DNA from: Neobacillus sp. PS3-34
Lineage (GTDB): Bacteria > Bacillota > Bacilli > Bacillales > Cytobacillaceae
Direction of reading: 5' to 3'
NCBI RefSeq assembly: GCF_030915465.1
Contig: NZ_CP133267.1
Coordinates: forward strand, 2,510,501 to 2,574,500
DNA: 64,000 nucleotides
Shown here: one piece after another, positions 19,429-28,806 of the stretch
How the letters are laid out: each line of letters starts with the position of its first letter
Position numbering within the stretch: position 1 is the first letter of the stretch
Translations under genes and position numbers: made by a program
The notes under the pieces: generated by a model
Seen by the model: only the letters and a program-made list of their open reading frames with translations
What the model was told of the DNA's origin: nothing
Database searches by the model: none

Positions 19429-19710
19429 TTATATAAGGCCCATTGTTTTTTGCACCATTTTGATATCTTTTCTATTACTCCAATTGTCCTCTTTTAAGAT
19501 TTCCACGCTGACTTCAATACCTTTAAGCTGTTCCCGGATTTCGCCAAAATCTTTTGCATTTTGCAGCCTTAGTTCACTTAGCTCAGCCATAAGACCTTCC
19601 TGGCCAGACTTTAATGCACCGAGAATTAGTCCGTGCTCTTTCAAGGTTTCTCCTTGAGTATTAAGTTTTGAGTTAATTTGCTGTAATGCTAGTAAAATTT
19701 GTTCCTCCAT
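19429..19710 (-). CDS. Coiled-coil protein of unknown function
   Basis: 93 residues starting at 19710 after GGAGGGATACTAG. Nearly the whole chain is predicted amphipathic helix with hydrophobic heptads (LALQQINSKLNTQGETL, LSELRLQNAKDFGEI, LKGIEVSVEILKED). No membrane segment, signal or known domain. Its own terminator suggests a single-gene unit. Confidence 0.65.
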   Translation of the reverse strand: MEEQILLALQQINSKLNTQGETLKEHGLILGALKSGQEGLMAELSELRLQNAKDFGEIREQLKGIEVSVEILKEDNWSNRKDIKMVQKTMGLI

Positions 19711-19951
19711 CTAGTATCCCTCCTTTCCTGTTTTCTCTATTATATCATTTTAAAATTAGAGTTAAAATTCCATATTTATGGAAGGTGCCTGTCACCTTTA
19801 CTCGTTCTTAGTCGAAAAATTTATGATATTACACAGATAGTATTACAATATTTACAGAATATTCAGATATAATATTATCAAGAGTTTATAATACGTCTAT
19901 AAAGGGAATCCTGCTGTTACTAGAACCGATATAAATTAAGGGGTGTTTTCT

Positions 19952-20146
19952 ATGACTTGGATCATTAGACATGCCACATTTATGTGTTTCATTGTATTGG
20001 CGGTTACCGTTTGGGATTTTGTATTTTATCCAGGGGATTATAAAATATTATTTATGACATGGGGAATTGCATATATAATCTGGTCATTTGAATGTTTCTT
20101 CTACTTTTGCATCGGGGTAATCAGAGAGAATTACAGTATTCAATAG
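19952..20146 (+). CDS. Small two-helix membrane protein
   Basis: 64 residues from ATG 19952 after AAGGGGTG. Two hydrophobic helices (about 8-25 and 34-56) joined by FYPGDYK. No known family. The 350 bp downstream hold only GGTGCCTG(G/T)CACC repeats at about 20385 and 20413. Confidence 0.55.
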   Translation: MTWIIRHATFMCFIVLAVTVWDFVFYPGDYKILFMTWGIAYIIWSFECFFYFCIGVIRENYSIQ

Positions 20147-20497
20147 GTGCCTCACTCATAGAAATTTGCCGTTTAGCCCACATGGGAGGTACCCAACACC
20201 CCTACTGTTGTGTTTCTTAACTATGCAAAGTTTATTAAAATTTATCTCTCAAGCATCTTGAGAATTCCTCAAAGAGACAATCTAACATCCTCATATTATT
20301 TAAATGTTCCTGTGTATGAAGCATTCGTGATCATAATAAAGTTGATAGACAACATTGATTATCGGAAATGTGAAAAATTGGAAGGTGCCTGGCACCTGGA
20401 AAATAAATGGGCGGTGCCTGTCACCGCAAAGTTTTTTCTATTATAATAGTAATAACTTATAATAGAAAAAACATGTCAATTAAAAGGGGTATGTGCC

Positions 20498-20593
20498 ATG
20501 AGCAGAAGGTGGAAGTGGATTATTGCGTGTGCGTTATTTTTACTTGCTGTAAATGGACTGGGGATTGCGGCGATCCATCTGATTGGCAGGTAG
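20498..20593 (+). CDS. 31-residue single-helix membrane peptide
   Basis: ATG 20498, preceded by AAAAGGGG, encodes a basic start MSRRWKW, one hydrophobic helix (IIACALFLLAVNGLGIAAI) and HLIGR. It lies 54 bp upstream of a CPBP-family gene on the same strand and could be its leader gene. Short length limits confidence. Confidence 0.4.
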   Translation: MSRRWKWIIACALFLLAVNGLGIAAIHLIGR

Positions 20594-20647
20594 AGCTTGG
20601 ATGTATATACATATATAGATATTGAACAAAGGGCGGGGGCATAATGA

Positions 20648-21538
20648 TTGATTACAACTAACTTAACACGGCCGGTTTCAAAAAAGCTTTTGCTAGCGAT
20701 GCTCATTATTACGCTAGGATCTGAAGCAGTCCTGTATCTGAGCAGGTATAGCTATTTATTCAATGCTCTTTATGAAGGGATCATGGTGGGCTCCATTTTT
20801 ATTGGCTATAAGCTTTATGGTCGGCTGAAGGACGAAACGGCGGTCCTGCCGACGAAACGCCAGTATATATTGCAATTTTCCAAGGTTTATTTAGTTTTTT
20901 TTATAGGAAGCTTGCTCATTAATACTTTTTCCACGGCTGTCTTTCGGGATTTTAGTGATAACTACGATCAATATGTGGAGGAAAGTACCACGGTTGCTAC
21001 TTCTTCCTATAAAGAGGACGATTCAGGCGGTGCAGTGGGAGGAGCTAGCGCCATTTTTGAGTGGTTTGACACGGCTGGCTATGATTTTTATGCGGACTTG
21101 CTGGCCGGACTTGAGGAAGTGTACCGGCTTTCCTATATGATCATCTTTCTGTTTGTTTTTAAAAAAATCTTCAGGCGAAAATGGGAAAGCGGTTCGAGAG
21201 ATATCTTTCTTATGTTGGCGCTTTTCCTGAGTTCGCTTCTGTTTGGGGCAGGCGACTCGCTCGATACGGAACGTGATTGGAGAGTGGTCATTGGATCGGT
21301 TGTGAGTTTTACCGATATGGGCTTGCTGCTTGGGATCCTGCTGCTTCGGACACGGAACCTATTGATGCTTATTATGGTTCATTCATTTTATGACATCATG
21401 ACCACAGCATCCTGGTATTATTCCCATTACACAGACATGCTCTGTGCGGCCATTATTTTCATCGTGTTTCTTGTTTTAAGAGGACGCGAGAATAGAAGCC
21501 AAAAAATGAAGCTGGCTGCTGAGGGTCAAACTGCATAA
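20648..21538 (+). CDS. CPBP-family (Abi) intramembrane protein
   Basis: 296 residues with about seven membrane helices. The CPBP/type II CAAX protease motifs are partly present: the EExxxR element is LEEVYR (about 155-160) and the last motif is MVHSFYDI (His...Asp). The middle motif, usually FxxxH, reads LLFGAGDSLD with Asp for His, so activity may be altered or lost. The start is TTG 20648; a purine-rich GGGCGGGGG lies upstream and an out-of-frame ATG precedes it by a few bases. An oxidoreductase gene begins 15 bp downstream. Confidence 0.65.
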   Translation: MITTNLTRPVSKKLLLAMLIITLGSEAVLYLSRYSYLFNALYEGIMVGSIFIGYKLYGRLKDETAVLPTKRQYILQFSKVYLVFFIGSLLINTFSTAVFRDFSDNYDQYVEESTTVATSSYKEDDSGGAVGGASAIFEWFDTAGYDFYADLLAGLEEVYRLSYMIIFLFVFKKIFRRKWESGSRDIFLMLALFLSSLLFGAGDSLDTERDWRVVIGSVVSFTDMGLLLGILLLRTRNLLMLIMVHSFYDIMTTASWYYSHYTDMLCAAIIFIVFLVLRGRENRSQKMKLAAEGQTA

Positions 21539-21553
21539 AAGGAGTTAACAAGC

Positions 21554-22458
21554 ATGCTCAAACTTGGTGTCATCGGACTTGGAGATATCGCACAGAAGGC
21601 GTATCTTCCCATATATAGCAGTATGGAAGGGATTGAATTTCATTTATTCACGCCAAATCAGGATAAGTGTGCAGCAATCGGCGCGAAATATCGGTTCCAG
21701 CATCTTCATACTGATCTTTCCTCTCTTATTAAAAGTGGCGTCAAAGGGGCATTCGTCCATTCCTCGACTGAAACCCATGAGGATATTGTGGAAGAGCTGT
21801 TGAAGAACGATATCCACGTCTTTGTGGATAAGCCGATCACCAGCCATTTTGACAGCACAAAAAGGCTGGTGGAATTAGCTGAACGTAAAAAGCTTATATT
21901 ACTGGCTGGTTTTAATAGAAGATATTCACCTGTCTATAATAGATTGAAAGAAGTCGAGAATCCCAATATGGTCATCGTCCAAAAGAATCGTAAAGCGCTG
22001 CCTGGCGAAATACGCACCTTTATTTTCGATGATTTTATCCATGTCGTGGATACGGTGAGATACCTATTTCCTCATCCGATTGAAAAGCTGACAGTGACCG
22101 GAAGCAAGAGGGATAACATTCTGTCGCATGTGGTCGTCCAGTTTATTTCCAGCCGTGGTACAGCACTTGCGATCATGAACCGGGAAAACGGGACAAATGA
22201 AGAAAAAGCAGAAGTCATGGGCCATTTGAAAAAAGAACAGCCTATAATCTTTCAAAATTAGTGCTGTCAAAGGATCAAGAGGAAACGGAAATTCGCTTGA
22301 ATGATTGGGAAAGCACCCTCCATAAACGGGGCTTCGAACAAATGACCGCCGATTTTATTCAGGCGTTAAAACAAAATTCCTCCCCAGGCATATCAGCCAG
22401 GGATGCGTTGGAAACCCATCGAATTTGCGAGGAGATTGTGCAGCGTTTGGAATCATAA
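21554..22458 (+). pseudogene. Gfo/Idh/MocA family oxidoreductase, frameshifted
   Basis: NAD(P)-dependent oxidoreductase of sugar or related substrates. Start at 21554 after AAAGGAGTTAAC. The N-terminal Rossmann fold has GVIGLGDIAQKAYLP, and the family EKP-type motif appears as VDKPITSHF; the C-terminal domain includes DDFIHVVDTVRYLF. One base is missing near 22257 (CAAAATTAG, where one more T gives FQNLVLSKDQ), cutting off the last 66 residues; repaired length is about 301. It is close to the CPBP gene and ends in a terminator. Substrate cannot be told. Confidence 0.8.
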
Positions 22459-22468
22459 TAAAAAAGTC

Positions 22469-22512
22469 GCCTGTTAACAAATGCTTCCATGCACTTATTA
22501 ACAGGCTTTTTT
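22469..22512 (+). terminator. Rho-independent terminator
   Basis: GCCTGTTAA pairs with TTAACAGGC across a 20-nt loop, followed by TTTTTT. Confidence 0.7.
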
Positions 22513-22573
22513 AACTAGAATTCAGTAAATGTTTTGCGATATCAACATTTTCTGTGGTCTTATTAACAAAAAG

Positions 22574-22597
22574 AGTGGATAACCCCACTTATCCACA
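22574..22597. promoter_or_regulatory. Inverted pair of DnaA-box-like sequences
   Basis: TTATCCACA (22589-22597) equals the DnaA box consensus; AGTGGATAA (22574-22582) is an inverted near-match 6 bp away. It may simply be a palindrome. No oriC genes are nearby, so this is not an origin. The remainder of 22513-22936 shows no convincing gene. Confidence 0.35.
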
Positions 22598-22936
22598 AGT
22601 CTATTTGGATTTCAACCACAAATGTTTCATTACATACGCCCACTTTATGCTTTTACCCACAGCTTTCATCATTTTGCAGAACTCATATATCCCATTAACG
22701 TTCTGAGTCATAAGTCCAATTATTTTATATTTTTTATTCAGCCTCCAGATTTCCTGAAAAGGTTTCGAACTATTTACTATGAGGGTAATGATAAAAAACG
22801 CAAGCTTCTAGCAGCTAACTAAAGTATAAAGTTAGTAAGTCACAAAATTGACAAACTTTATAGTAATCTCCTATTTACAAAAAAAGGCAGTATCCATAAA
22901 ATGAGAAAAGAAAATAACGGGAAGGAGTCTTAAAAA

Positions 22937-23094
22937 TTGATGCGCAAATCAGCAGCTGGAGAAAAGGCATCACTGCAGGGTTTCTCTGAAATTATAAAAA
23001 AAGCCTATGAAAAGGCCATAATGAACAGGAAATCACTGTCATCAAACTAATTGAAGATCTAAAACTGGACCTGAAAAACATGATGGTCAATTAA
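22937..23094 (+). pseudogene. Small charged helical protein, frameshifted
   Basis: Starts at TTG 22937 (AAGGAG at 22922-22927) and reads MRKSAAGEKASLQGFSEI after the start codon. One G is missing near 23014; with it the frame runs on as KGHNEQEITVIKLIEDLKLD and ends at TAA 23094, about 52 residues. A terminator follows immediately, which supports a real gene. Function unknown. Confidence 0.45.
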
Positions 23095-23108
23095 CATAAA
23101 ACACACAA

Positions 23109-23135
23109 AGATAGGCATACTGCCTATCTTTTTTA
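23109..23135 (+). terminator. Rho-independent terminator
   Basis: AGATAGGCA/TGCCTATCT with a 3-nt loop and six T. Confidence 0.85.
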
Positions 23136-23183
23136 TTGGGCGACAGACACCATCCATTTTATGGAAGGTGTCTGTCGCCCAAT
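23135..23183. repeat. 22-bp-arm inverted repeat of the GGTGTCTGTCGCC type
   Basis: ATTGGGCGACAGACACC and GGTGTCTGTCGCCCAAT pair perfectly; with inner bases the arms reach 22 bp with one mismatch. It is a paired version of the short repeat scattered through the window. Confidence 0.75.
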
Positions 23184-23428
23184 ATTTTGAAATTTGCAAA
23201 GAAAATAGTGGAATAAAAGTAAAAAAGTAAGATATAATTACTGAGTGTGTTAAAATATTTCGAAAAGTTATTCTATGGTAATAATTGGCTTGGATAAAAG
23301 TGATAAGAAACCTAGATATTTCTATTAATTTGTATTATTATAGGAAATGTGAGAAATGATTGTAAAAAAGCCATTTAGAATCATAAACTCATATTTTTGC
23401 TAAAGTTTCCGGGAATTAGAGTTAAAGG

Positions 23429-23457
23429 TTGATATTCCCAAAAGGCTTTAGTATAAT
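23429..23457 (+). promoter_or_regulatory. Strong sigma-A promoter of the S-layer gene
   Basis: TTGATA (23429-23434), 17-bp spacer, TATAAT (23452-23457). The predicted transcript has a leader of about 80 nt before the start at 23543. Confidence 0.75.
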
Positions 23458-23542
23458 AGTTGTTAAGTTTGATAGGCAATAATTCGCTATAATTCGACGG
23501 ATTATTGTACTACTTATATAGTGAAAGGGGAAAATTCAACTT

Positions 23543-26113
23543 ATGAAAAAGAAAGCTATCAAAATCGCTGCTGCATCCGCAGTTGCTGCATCCGCGTTCG
23601 TAGCTGCACTACCACACCAGGCAGATGCTGCTAGCAACGTACAATCAGAAGTAAGCAAAGCTGTTACAGCAATGCAAAAAGCGTACCACACTTACAGCGA
23701 TGTTACTGCTACTGGTAAATTCGCTGACCTAGCAGATGTCTACAAAGACTACAATGCTGCTAAGGTTGCTTACAACAACGCTAAAGCTCTTGTATTAAAA
23801 GCTGGCGGGCCATTGAAAGATGCTTACCTTGCACAATTAGATGTTAACTACAACGAGTATATCGCTAAGCGTGTTGTTACATACATTGACGCTTTCAACT
23901 ATGGTACTACTCTTGCATCTAAAAAAGCTGCACTTGACACAGCACTTGCTGCTAAAAACTGGGATGATGCTGAAAAGCTTTACCACTCAATCTCTTATGA
24001 GCTAAAGACTCGTACAGTTATCCTTGACCGTGTATACGGAAAAACTGCTCGCGAACTTCTTCGCAGCGAATTCAAGGCTTCTGCTCAAGCTCTTCGCGAC
24101 AGCATCATGCACGAAGTAACTTTGAAAATGTATGCTGCAAAGGTTACTAGCGCAATTGCTGCTAAGGATCTCGATGCTGCTAAAGCAGCACTTGATGTTG
24201 TAAATGTTGAACTTACAAAAATCAACAAAGACAGCGAATTCGGCAAAGCACTAGTTGCTAAAGCTGCTGAAGTTAACGCTGCTTACGAAGCTACTCAATC
24301 TGCAAAGGTTGCTAGCGTAACTGCTCTTAACAGCACAACTTTAGTTGTTAAGTTCAACAAAGAAATCGACAAAACAGATGCTACATCTAACAAGTTCAGC
24401 CTTGAAGGCAAAACTTTAAATACAGTTTCTGTAGCTGATGACAACAAAACAGTTACGTTAACTTTCAACAATATTGAAGGATCTGTTCTTGCTCTAGTTG
24501 TTGAGCCTATCAAAACTAAAGCTGACGCTACTGTGAAAACTGACCGTTTTGTGTCAAAATTAACTTATTCTGATACAGTTGCTCCAAGCGTTTCTAACGT
24601 AGATTACACTTACTCTGCTGATGGAAAAACTGCTGATGCAACTTTCACTTTCAGCGAGCCACTATCTACTGAAGGTACTGTTTCAGTAAATGGAACAACT
24701 AACGGTGTAACTTACAGTAAAGACCTTGCAAAAGGTACAGTTACAGTTACAGGTTTAACAGTTGGTTCAACTTACAAAGTTGATTTCGTAGGTGCTAAAG
24801 ACGTAAAGGGCAACCTTTCTAACCCTATCACTCAAAACATCACTGTTCCTGCTCAAGTGAAAGATGAAGCGAAGCCAACTGCATCTGTTTCTGTATCTGC
24901 AAACAAAGTAACTCTTCAATTCTCTGAAAAAGTTTCTACACTTGGAACTGTAACAATCAATGGAACTAACTATGCTGCTAGCTTCGTTCAAGATGCTACA
25001 GATGCAACTAAGTATGTATTAGATGCTCAAACTGCTGGTGCATTAAATGGAGTTAACTTCCTAAATGCTACTATCGTTGTTGACGGATTCAAAGACGTTG
25101 CAGGCAACCAAGGTGACAAGGTTACTTCTTCTGCTACATTAACTGCTGACAGAACTGCTCCTGCATTTGTTTCTGCTGCAGTAACTAGCGATAACTCTAA
25201 GATCCTATTAACTTTTGACGGCCCTGTTGCAGCTGGTGACCTTTCTGCTACTGACGAGCTAGTTCTAAAAGTTAAAGACGGTGTTACTTTAACAACTGGA
25301 AACACTACTGACCTTACAGCTGCAAACGTAGCTTACGGTTATGATGTTGACAAAAACGGTACTATTGAAGGCGCTGAAAAGAATGTTGTTGCGATCAGCA
25401 ATGCATTAACTAAAGGTTCTTACTCTTACGAACTAGCTGGAAAAGCAGTTCAAGACAGCTATGGCAACAAAGTTGCTAACACATTATCATTTGCTTTGAA
25501 TGTTGCTGACCCAACAACAACTCCAGGAACTCCAACTGCAGTTGTTAACTTCAGCAGTGTGTCTGTAGCTAACGGTGTTATCACTGTTACTTACAATAAA
25601 GAAATGGGCGATTCTGCTCTAGTTGCAAGCAACTATAAGTTTGCTGGAAATACACTTCCAAGCACAGCAACACTTAAGTTCATCAACTCTCGTCAAAATG
25701 TTCAAATCACATTACCAGATGGCTATATCGCTGTTAACGGTACTTATGCATTTGAAGTTACTGGCGTAACTGATAAAGATAACAACACTCTTGTAAACGG
25801 TAAAGCTACTGCTTTCGTTGATGCAAAAGAAAACATTGCTCCAACAGCTACTAAAGTTAACGTACTAAGCAGCAAAACTTTCAGCGTTGACTTCTCAGAA
25901 GCACTTACTGACACAAATACTGTATCAGGTGTAACTGTTAAAGTTAACGGTGTTGCTGTTACTGGTACACTTGCAGTAGTAGGTGGCAAACTTCAGTTCA
26001 CAGCTACTAATGATTTTGCAGCTACTGATGCAATCACTGTTGAATTCGCTGCAACTAACAACCTAACAGACCTTAACGGTAACTCTGTTAAAACTGGAAC
26101 TGTTACGAAGTAA
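23543..26113 (+). CDS. SbsC-type S-layer protein
   Basis: Probable main surface-layer protein. Start at 23543 after AAAGGGG. Signal peptide 1-30 ends ADAAS. Residues about 31-265 form a helical cell-wall-binding region like that of Geobacillus SbsC, without SLH motifs, so attachment is probably through a secondary wall polymer. From about 266 (AKVASVTALNSTTLVVKFNKEID) six or so Ig-like beta domains follow to residue 856. Codons are strongly biased to A/T-ending forms with very high Ala, Thr and Val, unlike the neighbours, as expected of a highly expressed protein. It has a strong promoter and terminator and is monocistronic. Confidence 0.85.
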   Translation: MKKKAIKIAAASAVAASAFVAALPHQADAASNVQSEVSKAVTAMQKAYHTYSDVTATGKFADLADVYKDYNAAKVAYNNAKALVLKAGGPLKDAYLAQLDVNYNEYIAKRVVTYIDAFNYGTTLASKKAALDTALAAKNWDDAEKLYHSISYELKTRTVILDRVYGKTARELLRSEFKASAQALRDSIMHEVTLKMYAAKVTSAIAAKDLDAAKAALDVVNVELTKINKDSEFGKALVAKAAEVNAAYEATQSAKVASVTALNSTTLVVKFNKEIDKTDATSNKFSLEGKTLNTVSVADDNKTVTLTFNNIEGSVLALVVEPIKTKADATVKTDRFVSKLTYSDTVAPSVSNVDYTYSADGKTADATFTFSEPLSTEGTVSVNGTTNGVTYSKDLAKGTVTVTGLTVGSTYKVDFVGAKDVKGNLSNPITQNITVPAQVKDEAKPTASVSVSANKVTLQFSEKVSTLGTVTINGTNYAASFVQDATDATKYVLDAQTAGALNGVNFLNATIVVDGFKDVAGNQGDKVTSSATLTADRTAPAFVSAAVTSDNSKILLTFDGPVAAGDLSATDELVLKVKDGVTLTTGNTTDLTAANVAYGYDVDKNGTIEGAEKNVVAISNALTKGSYSYELAGKAVQDSYGNKVANTLSFALNVADPTTTPGTPTAVVNFSSVSVANGVITVTYNKEMGDSALVASNYKFAGNTLPSTATLKFINSRQNVQITLPDGYIAVNGTYAFEVTGVTDKDNNTLVNGKATAFVDAKENIAPTATKVNVLSSKTFSVDFSEALTDTNTVSGVTVKVNGVAVTGTLAVVGGKLQFTATNDFAATDAITVEFAATNNLTDLNGNSVKTGTVTK

Positions 26114-26133
26114 TTTGTAATAGCCTAAATAAA

Positions 26134-26164
26134 AAGCCTGCAGCCCAGCTGCAGGCTTTTTTGT
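26134..26164 (+). terminator. Rho-independent terminator of the S-layer gene
   Basis: 11-bp perfect stem AAGCCTGCAGC/GCTGCAGGCTT, 3-nt loop, T-tract. Confidence 0.9.
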
Positions 26165-26249
26165 GTAAAAAAGAGGTCTAGGAATCACCTAATAAACTTC
26201 CAGGTGACAGGCACCATCCAAAATTTAGGAATCTATTTATTGGCTTAAT

Positions 26250-26329
26250 TTGTAAAACGTGTTATAAATAGTATTATAGATTTTAAAATGGCAGGACGCT
26301 TTATGAAACGATAAAGCGTTTATTTTTTT
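26250..26329 (+). promoter_or_regulatory. Candidate promoter and leader hairpin of the propeller gene
   Basis: TTGTAA (26250-26255), 16 bp, TATTAT (26272-26277). About 20 nt further, ACGCTTTAT/ATAAAGCGT (26296-26319) forms a hairpin followed by a T-rich tract, i.e. a terminator-like structure inside the 5' leader, 25 nt before the start codon. It could attenuate transcription; I recognise no riboswitch class upstream of it. Confidence 0.45.
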
Positions 26330-26353
26330 CAAATATGGGGTGGTTACAGCACG

Positions 26354-28714
26354 ATGAGATTTTTCAAGCTACTTATGACAATGGTAATTTTGATTTCCTT
26401 TTTTCCAGCCCGCTTTAGCGCGGAAACTACAGATTGTAATGGGATAAAGCGGGGCCAGAAAATTTATTGGGAAGGGATTCAGCTTGTACCTGGGCAGATT
26501 GGCAAGCTTAATATTTTAAAAGACACTTCTCTTTATAGATTCACAGAGGGAAGCATGCTTCAGGATAAAATCCTGAAAAAGAGCAGTACATATCGAATTT
26601 ATACATTTAGATCGGACTATTTGGGTGTCGGCGGAGGTTATTTTGTAAAACGTGATGCAAAGATAAACTATAAGACTCCGACTAAAGCAAAATTACTTGC
26701 AGTAAAATGTGCATCAGGTAAAAGTGAGCCGGTAACACCACCGGTTAAGCCTCCCGTTACGCCTCCCGTTACGCCACCGGTCACTCCACCAATCGAACCA
26801 CCTGTGACACCGGAAGAACCCTCATCTGTTACGCCGGTAGATTTAGGGCCTCAGGTTTTTAATTTAAGTACGATGGCCTCCAAGGCAGGGATGGATAACA
26901 ACGGAAATGCCTATTTATATGTCATTCTTCATGGTACGCCGACCTCTTTGGCCGTTCTCGACTTGAACACCAATCATGTAAAGGAAGTTTTTCCGCTTTC
27001 AAACTCTACAAGCGCTTGGGGAATGGATGTCGATAAGGACGGGATTCTTTGGATAGGCGGGACCAGTAATGGCAACTTGTATAGTTATAATCCGAATACG
27101 AACGAGCTGAAGGACTATGGAAATATGCTTGAGGGAAGTGGAGATACTACCATCCAGGATTTGGTTGCGACTGATCAATATGTGTTCGGGGCAACAGCGT
27201 ACGGTGCGAATGTGGTTGCTTTTAATAAACAAACACAAAAGAGAGAATTTCTGCTTCCAACGGTTCCGGGAAAAAAATTCGCTAAATCAATTACATTTGA
27301 TCCTGTTAACCAGGATATTTATGTAAGCAGTGGACCATCTGCAGAGATTTTGAGATGGAGCCTTTCGACAGGAATAAAAGCATCGATCCTATCCCAAGGC
27401 TATGAAAATGAATCCTATGCTGAAAAAATGAAATGGATTGACGGATATGTAGCGATAAAATACTATCCTTCCAAAAGAGCAAACATTTACAAGGCAGCTA
27501 CTGGAGAATACCAAAGCACTTTTACGGTCGATTCAAGGGGATTTTCACCAAAGGATAGCCAAACGAATGAATTCTATTACACCTATCAGGGCAGCATTTA
27601 CGCATACAGCCTTGAAAACGGAACGTTCAGAAACACGTACATGAAGCTGCCGAGCCTGAAGAATGCCCTGTCTCTGGATTTCGTCACGTTAAAAAATAAT
27701 CCTTCGCAGAACGTTTTAACGGGATTAATCGACAACAAAGGGACCTATTATTTATTCAATCCGATTACAAACCAATTGAAAATTAAGAAGGCATCATTTT
27801 CTTCACAGCCGGTAGACTTGAATTTGATTTTTTCCAGCCCGGATAAAAGGTATATCTATGTCAATGGCTTTATGACTGGTGGGTTGACCCAGTATGACAC
27901 TCTTGATAAAACGAGTGTGCAATTCAGCTCAATCAGCCAGCTGGAAAGTGCAGTGTTTTTAAATGGCAAGCTTTATGGAGGTGCATATCCATCGGCGAGG
28001 TTAATGGAAATAAGCCCTGGCCAATCGTGGGATGAATCATTGTCCAGAGAGATCATTTCCTTGACTAAATATGGCCAGGAAAGAATTACATCGATGACTA
28101 GCTTTAGTGATCATTTATTTGCTGGAACCTATGCTCAAACCTCATTAAATGGCGGGCTTCTACTTGATTATAATCCGAATACAGGGCAGTATTTTGTTTA
28201 TGAAAATTATATCAAAAATCAAAGTATCATCAGTTTGTTAACGGATGGCTCAAAGATTTATGGAGGGACGTCTGTACATGCGAACTATCAAAGATCAGCA
28301 GACGATGCAAAGCTCTTCCGTTTTGATCCGCTTAATCCAGCGGCAGTTGAGATCATTAATCTGCCTGTTAAGGCCTCTATGGTGATGTCGCTTATTAAAG
28401 GGCCACAAGGGGAGATCTGGGGAGCTGCCGATGGAACCATTTTTGCATACAACCCGGAGGATAAATCGTTTAAAACGGTAAAACTACTAAACGCTATTTC
28501 TGGAAGATTCGCCAATGCAAAGCTTCTTTTTGGTAACGATGGTTATCTCTATGGAACCATTGAGGGTAATCTTTTTAAATTAAATCCAAACAATATGGTC
28601 CCAGAAATCTTAATGGAAAGTGGCGCCTACGACATCGCACAGGACGCCAGCGGAAACATCTACTTCCGAAACCTGGCAAACCTCTACATGTACCCACCAG
28701 AAATTTCCGGGTGA
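26354..28714 (+). CDS. Secreted beta-propeller protein with Pro-rich linker
   Basis: 786 residues. Signal peptide about 1-23 (FFPARFSAE). A small N-terminal domain (24-125) is joined to the rest by a repeated proline linker (PVKPPVTPPVTPP). From about 165 to the end are many WD/SMP-30-like beta-propeller blades with motifs such as GMDVDKDGILWIGG, SYNPNTNELKDYG and GPQGEIWGAADGT. No enzyme motif is clear. It is exported and may bind the wall or a polysaccharide. Its stop codon TGA lies inside a GGTGACAGGCACC repeat. Confidence 0.7.
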   Translation: MRFFKLLMTMVILISFFPARFSAETTDCNGIKRGQKIYWEGIQLVPGQIGKLNILKDTSLYRFTEGSMLQDKILKKSSTYRIYTFRSDYLGVGGGYFVKRDAKINYKTPTKAKLLAVKCASGKSEPVTPPVKPPVTPPVTPPVTPPIEPPVTPEEPSSVTPVDLGPQVFNLSTMASKAGMDNNGNAYLYVILHGTPTSLAVLDLNTNHVKEVFPLSNSTSAWGMDVDKDGILWIGGTSNGNLYSYNPNTNELKDYGNMLEGSGDTTIQDLVATDQYVFGATAYGANVVAFNKQTQKREFLLPTVPGKKFAKSITFDPVNQDIYVSSGPSAEILRWSLSTGIKASILSQGYENESYAEKMKWIDGYVAIKYYPSKRANIYKAATGEYQSTFTVDSRGFSPKDSQTNEFYYTYQGSIYAYSLENGTFRNTYMKLPSLKNALSLDFVTLKNNPSQNVLTGLIDNKGTYYLFNPITNQLKIKKASFSSQPVDLNLIFSSPDKRYIYVNGFMTGGLTQYDTLDKTSVQFSSISQLESAVFLNGKLYGGAYPSARLMEISPGQSWDESLSREIISLTKYGQERITSMTSFSDHLFAGTYAQTSLNGGLLLDYNPNTGQYFVYENYIKNQSIISLLTDGSKIYGGTSVHANYQRSADDAKLFRFDPLNPAAVEIINLPVKASMVMSLIKGPQGEIWGAADGTIFAYNPEDKSFKTVKLLNAISGRFANAKLLFGNDGYLYGTIEGNLFKLNPNNMVPEILMESGAYDIAQDASGNIYFRNLANLYMYPPEISG

Positions 28715-28770
28715 CAGGCACCTTCCAGGTGTTTACCAGGTGACAGGCACCATCCAAAAGATTTCCAAAC

Positions 28771-28804
28771 AAAAGCCACCAGCATCGATGCTGGTGGCTT
28801 TTTG
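28771..28804. terminator. Bidirectional terminator between convergent genes
   Basis: AAAGCCACCAGCATC is followed directly by its own complement, with A's before and T's after, so it serves the + strand propeller gene and the - strand HupE gene. Confidence 0.85.
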
Positions 28805-28806
28805 TG

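Noticed and set aside
20210..20446. 78-residue ORF between small membrane genes
   Set aside because: No ribosome site, runs through two dispersed repeats, composition not protein-like.
22622..22822. 66-residue ORF rich in His and Phe
   Set aside because: No ribosome binding site or domain; composition typical of AT-rich non-coding DNA.
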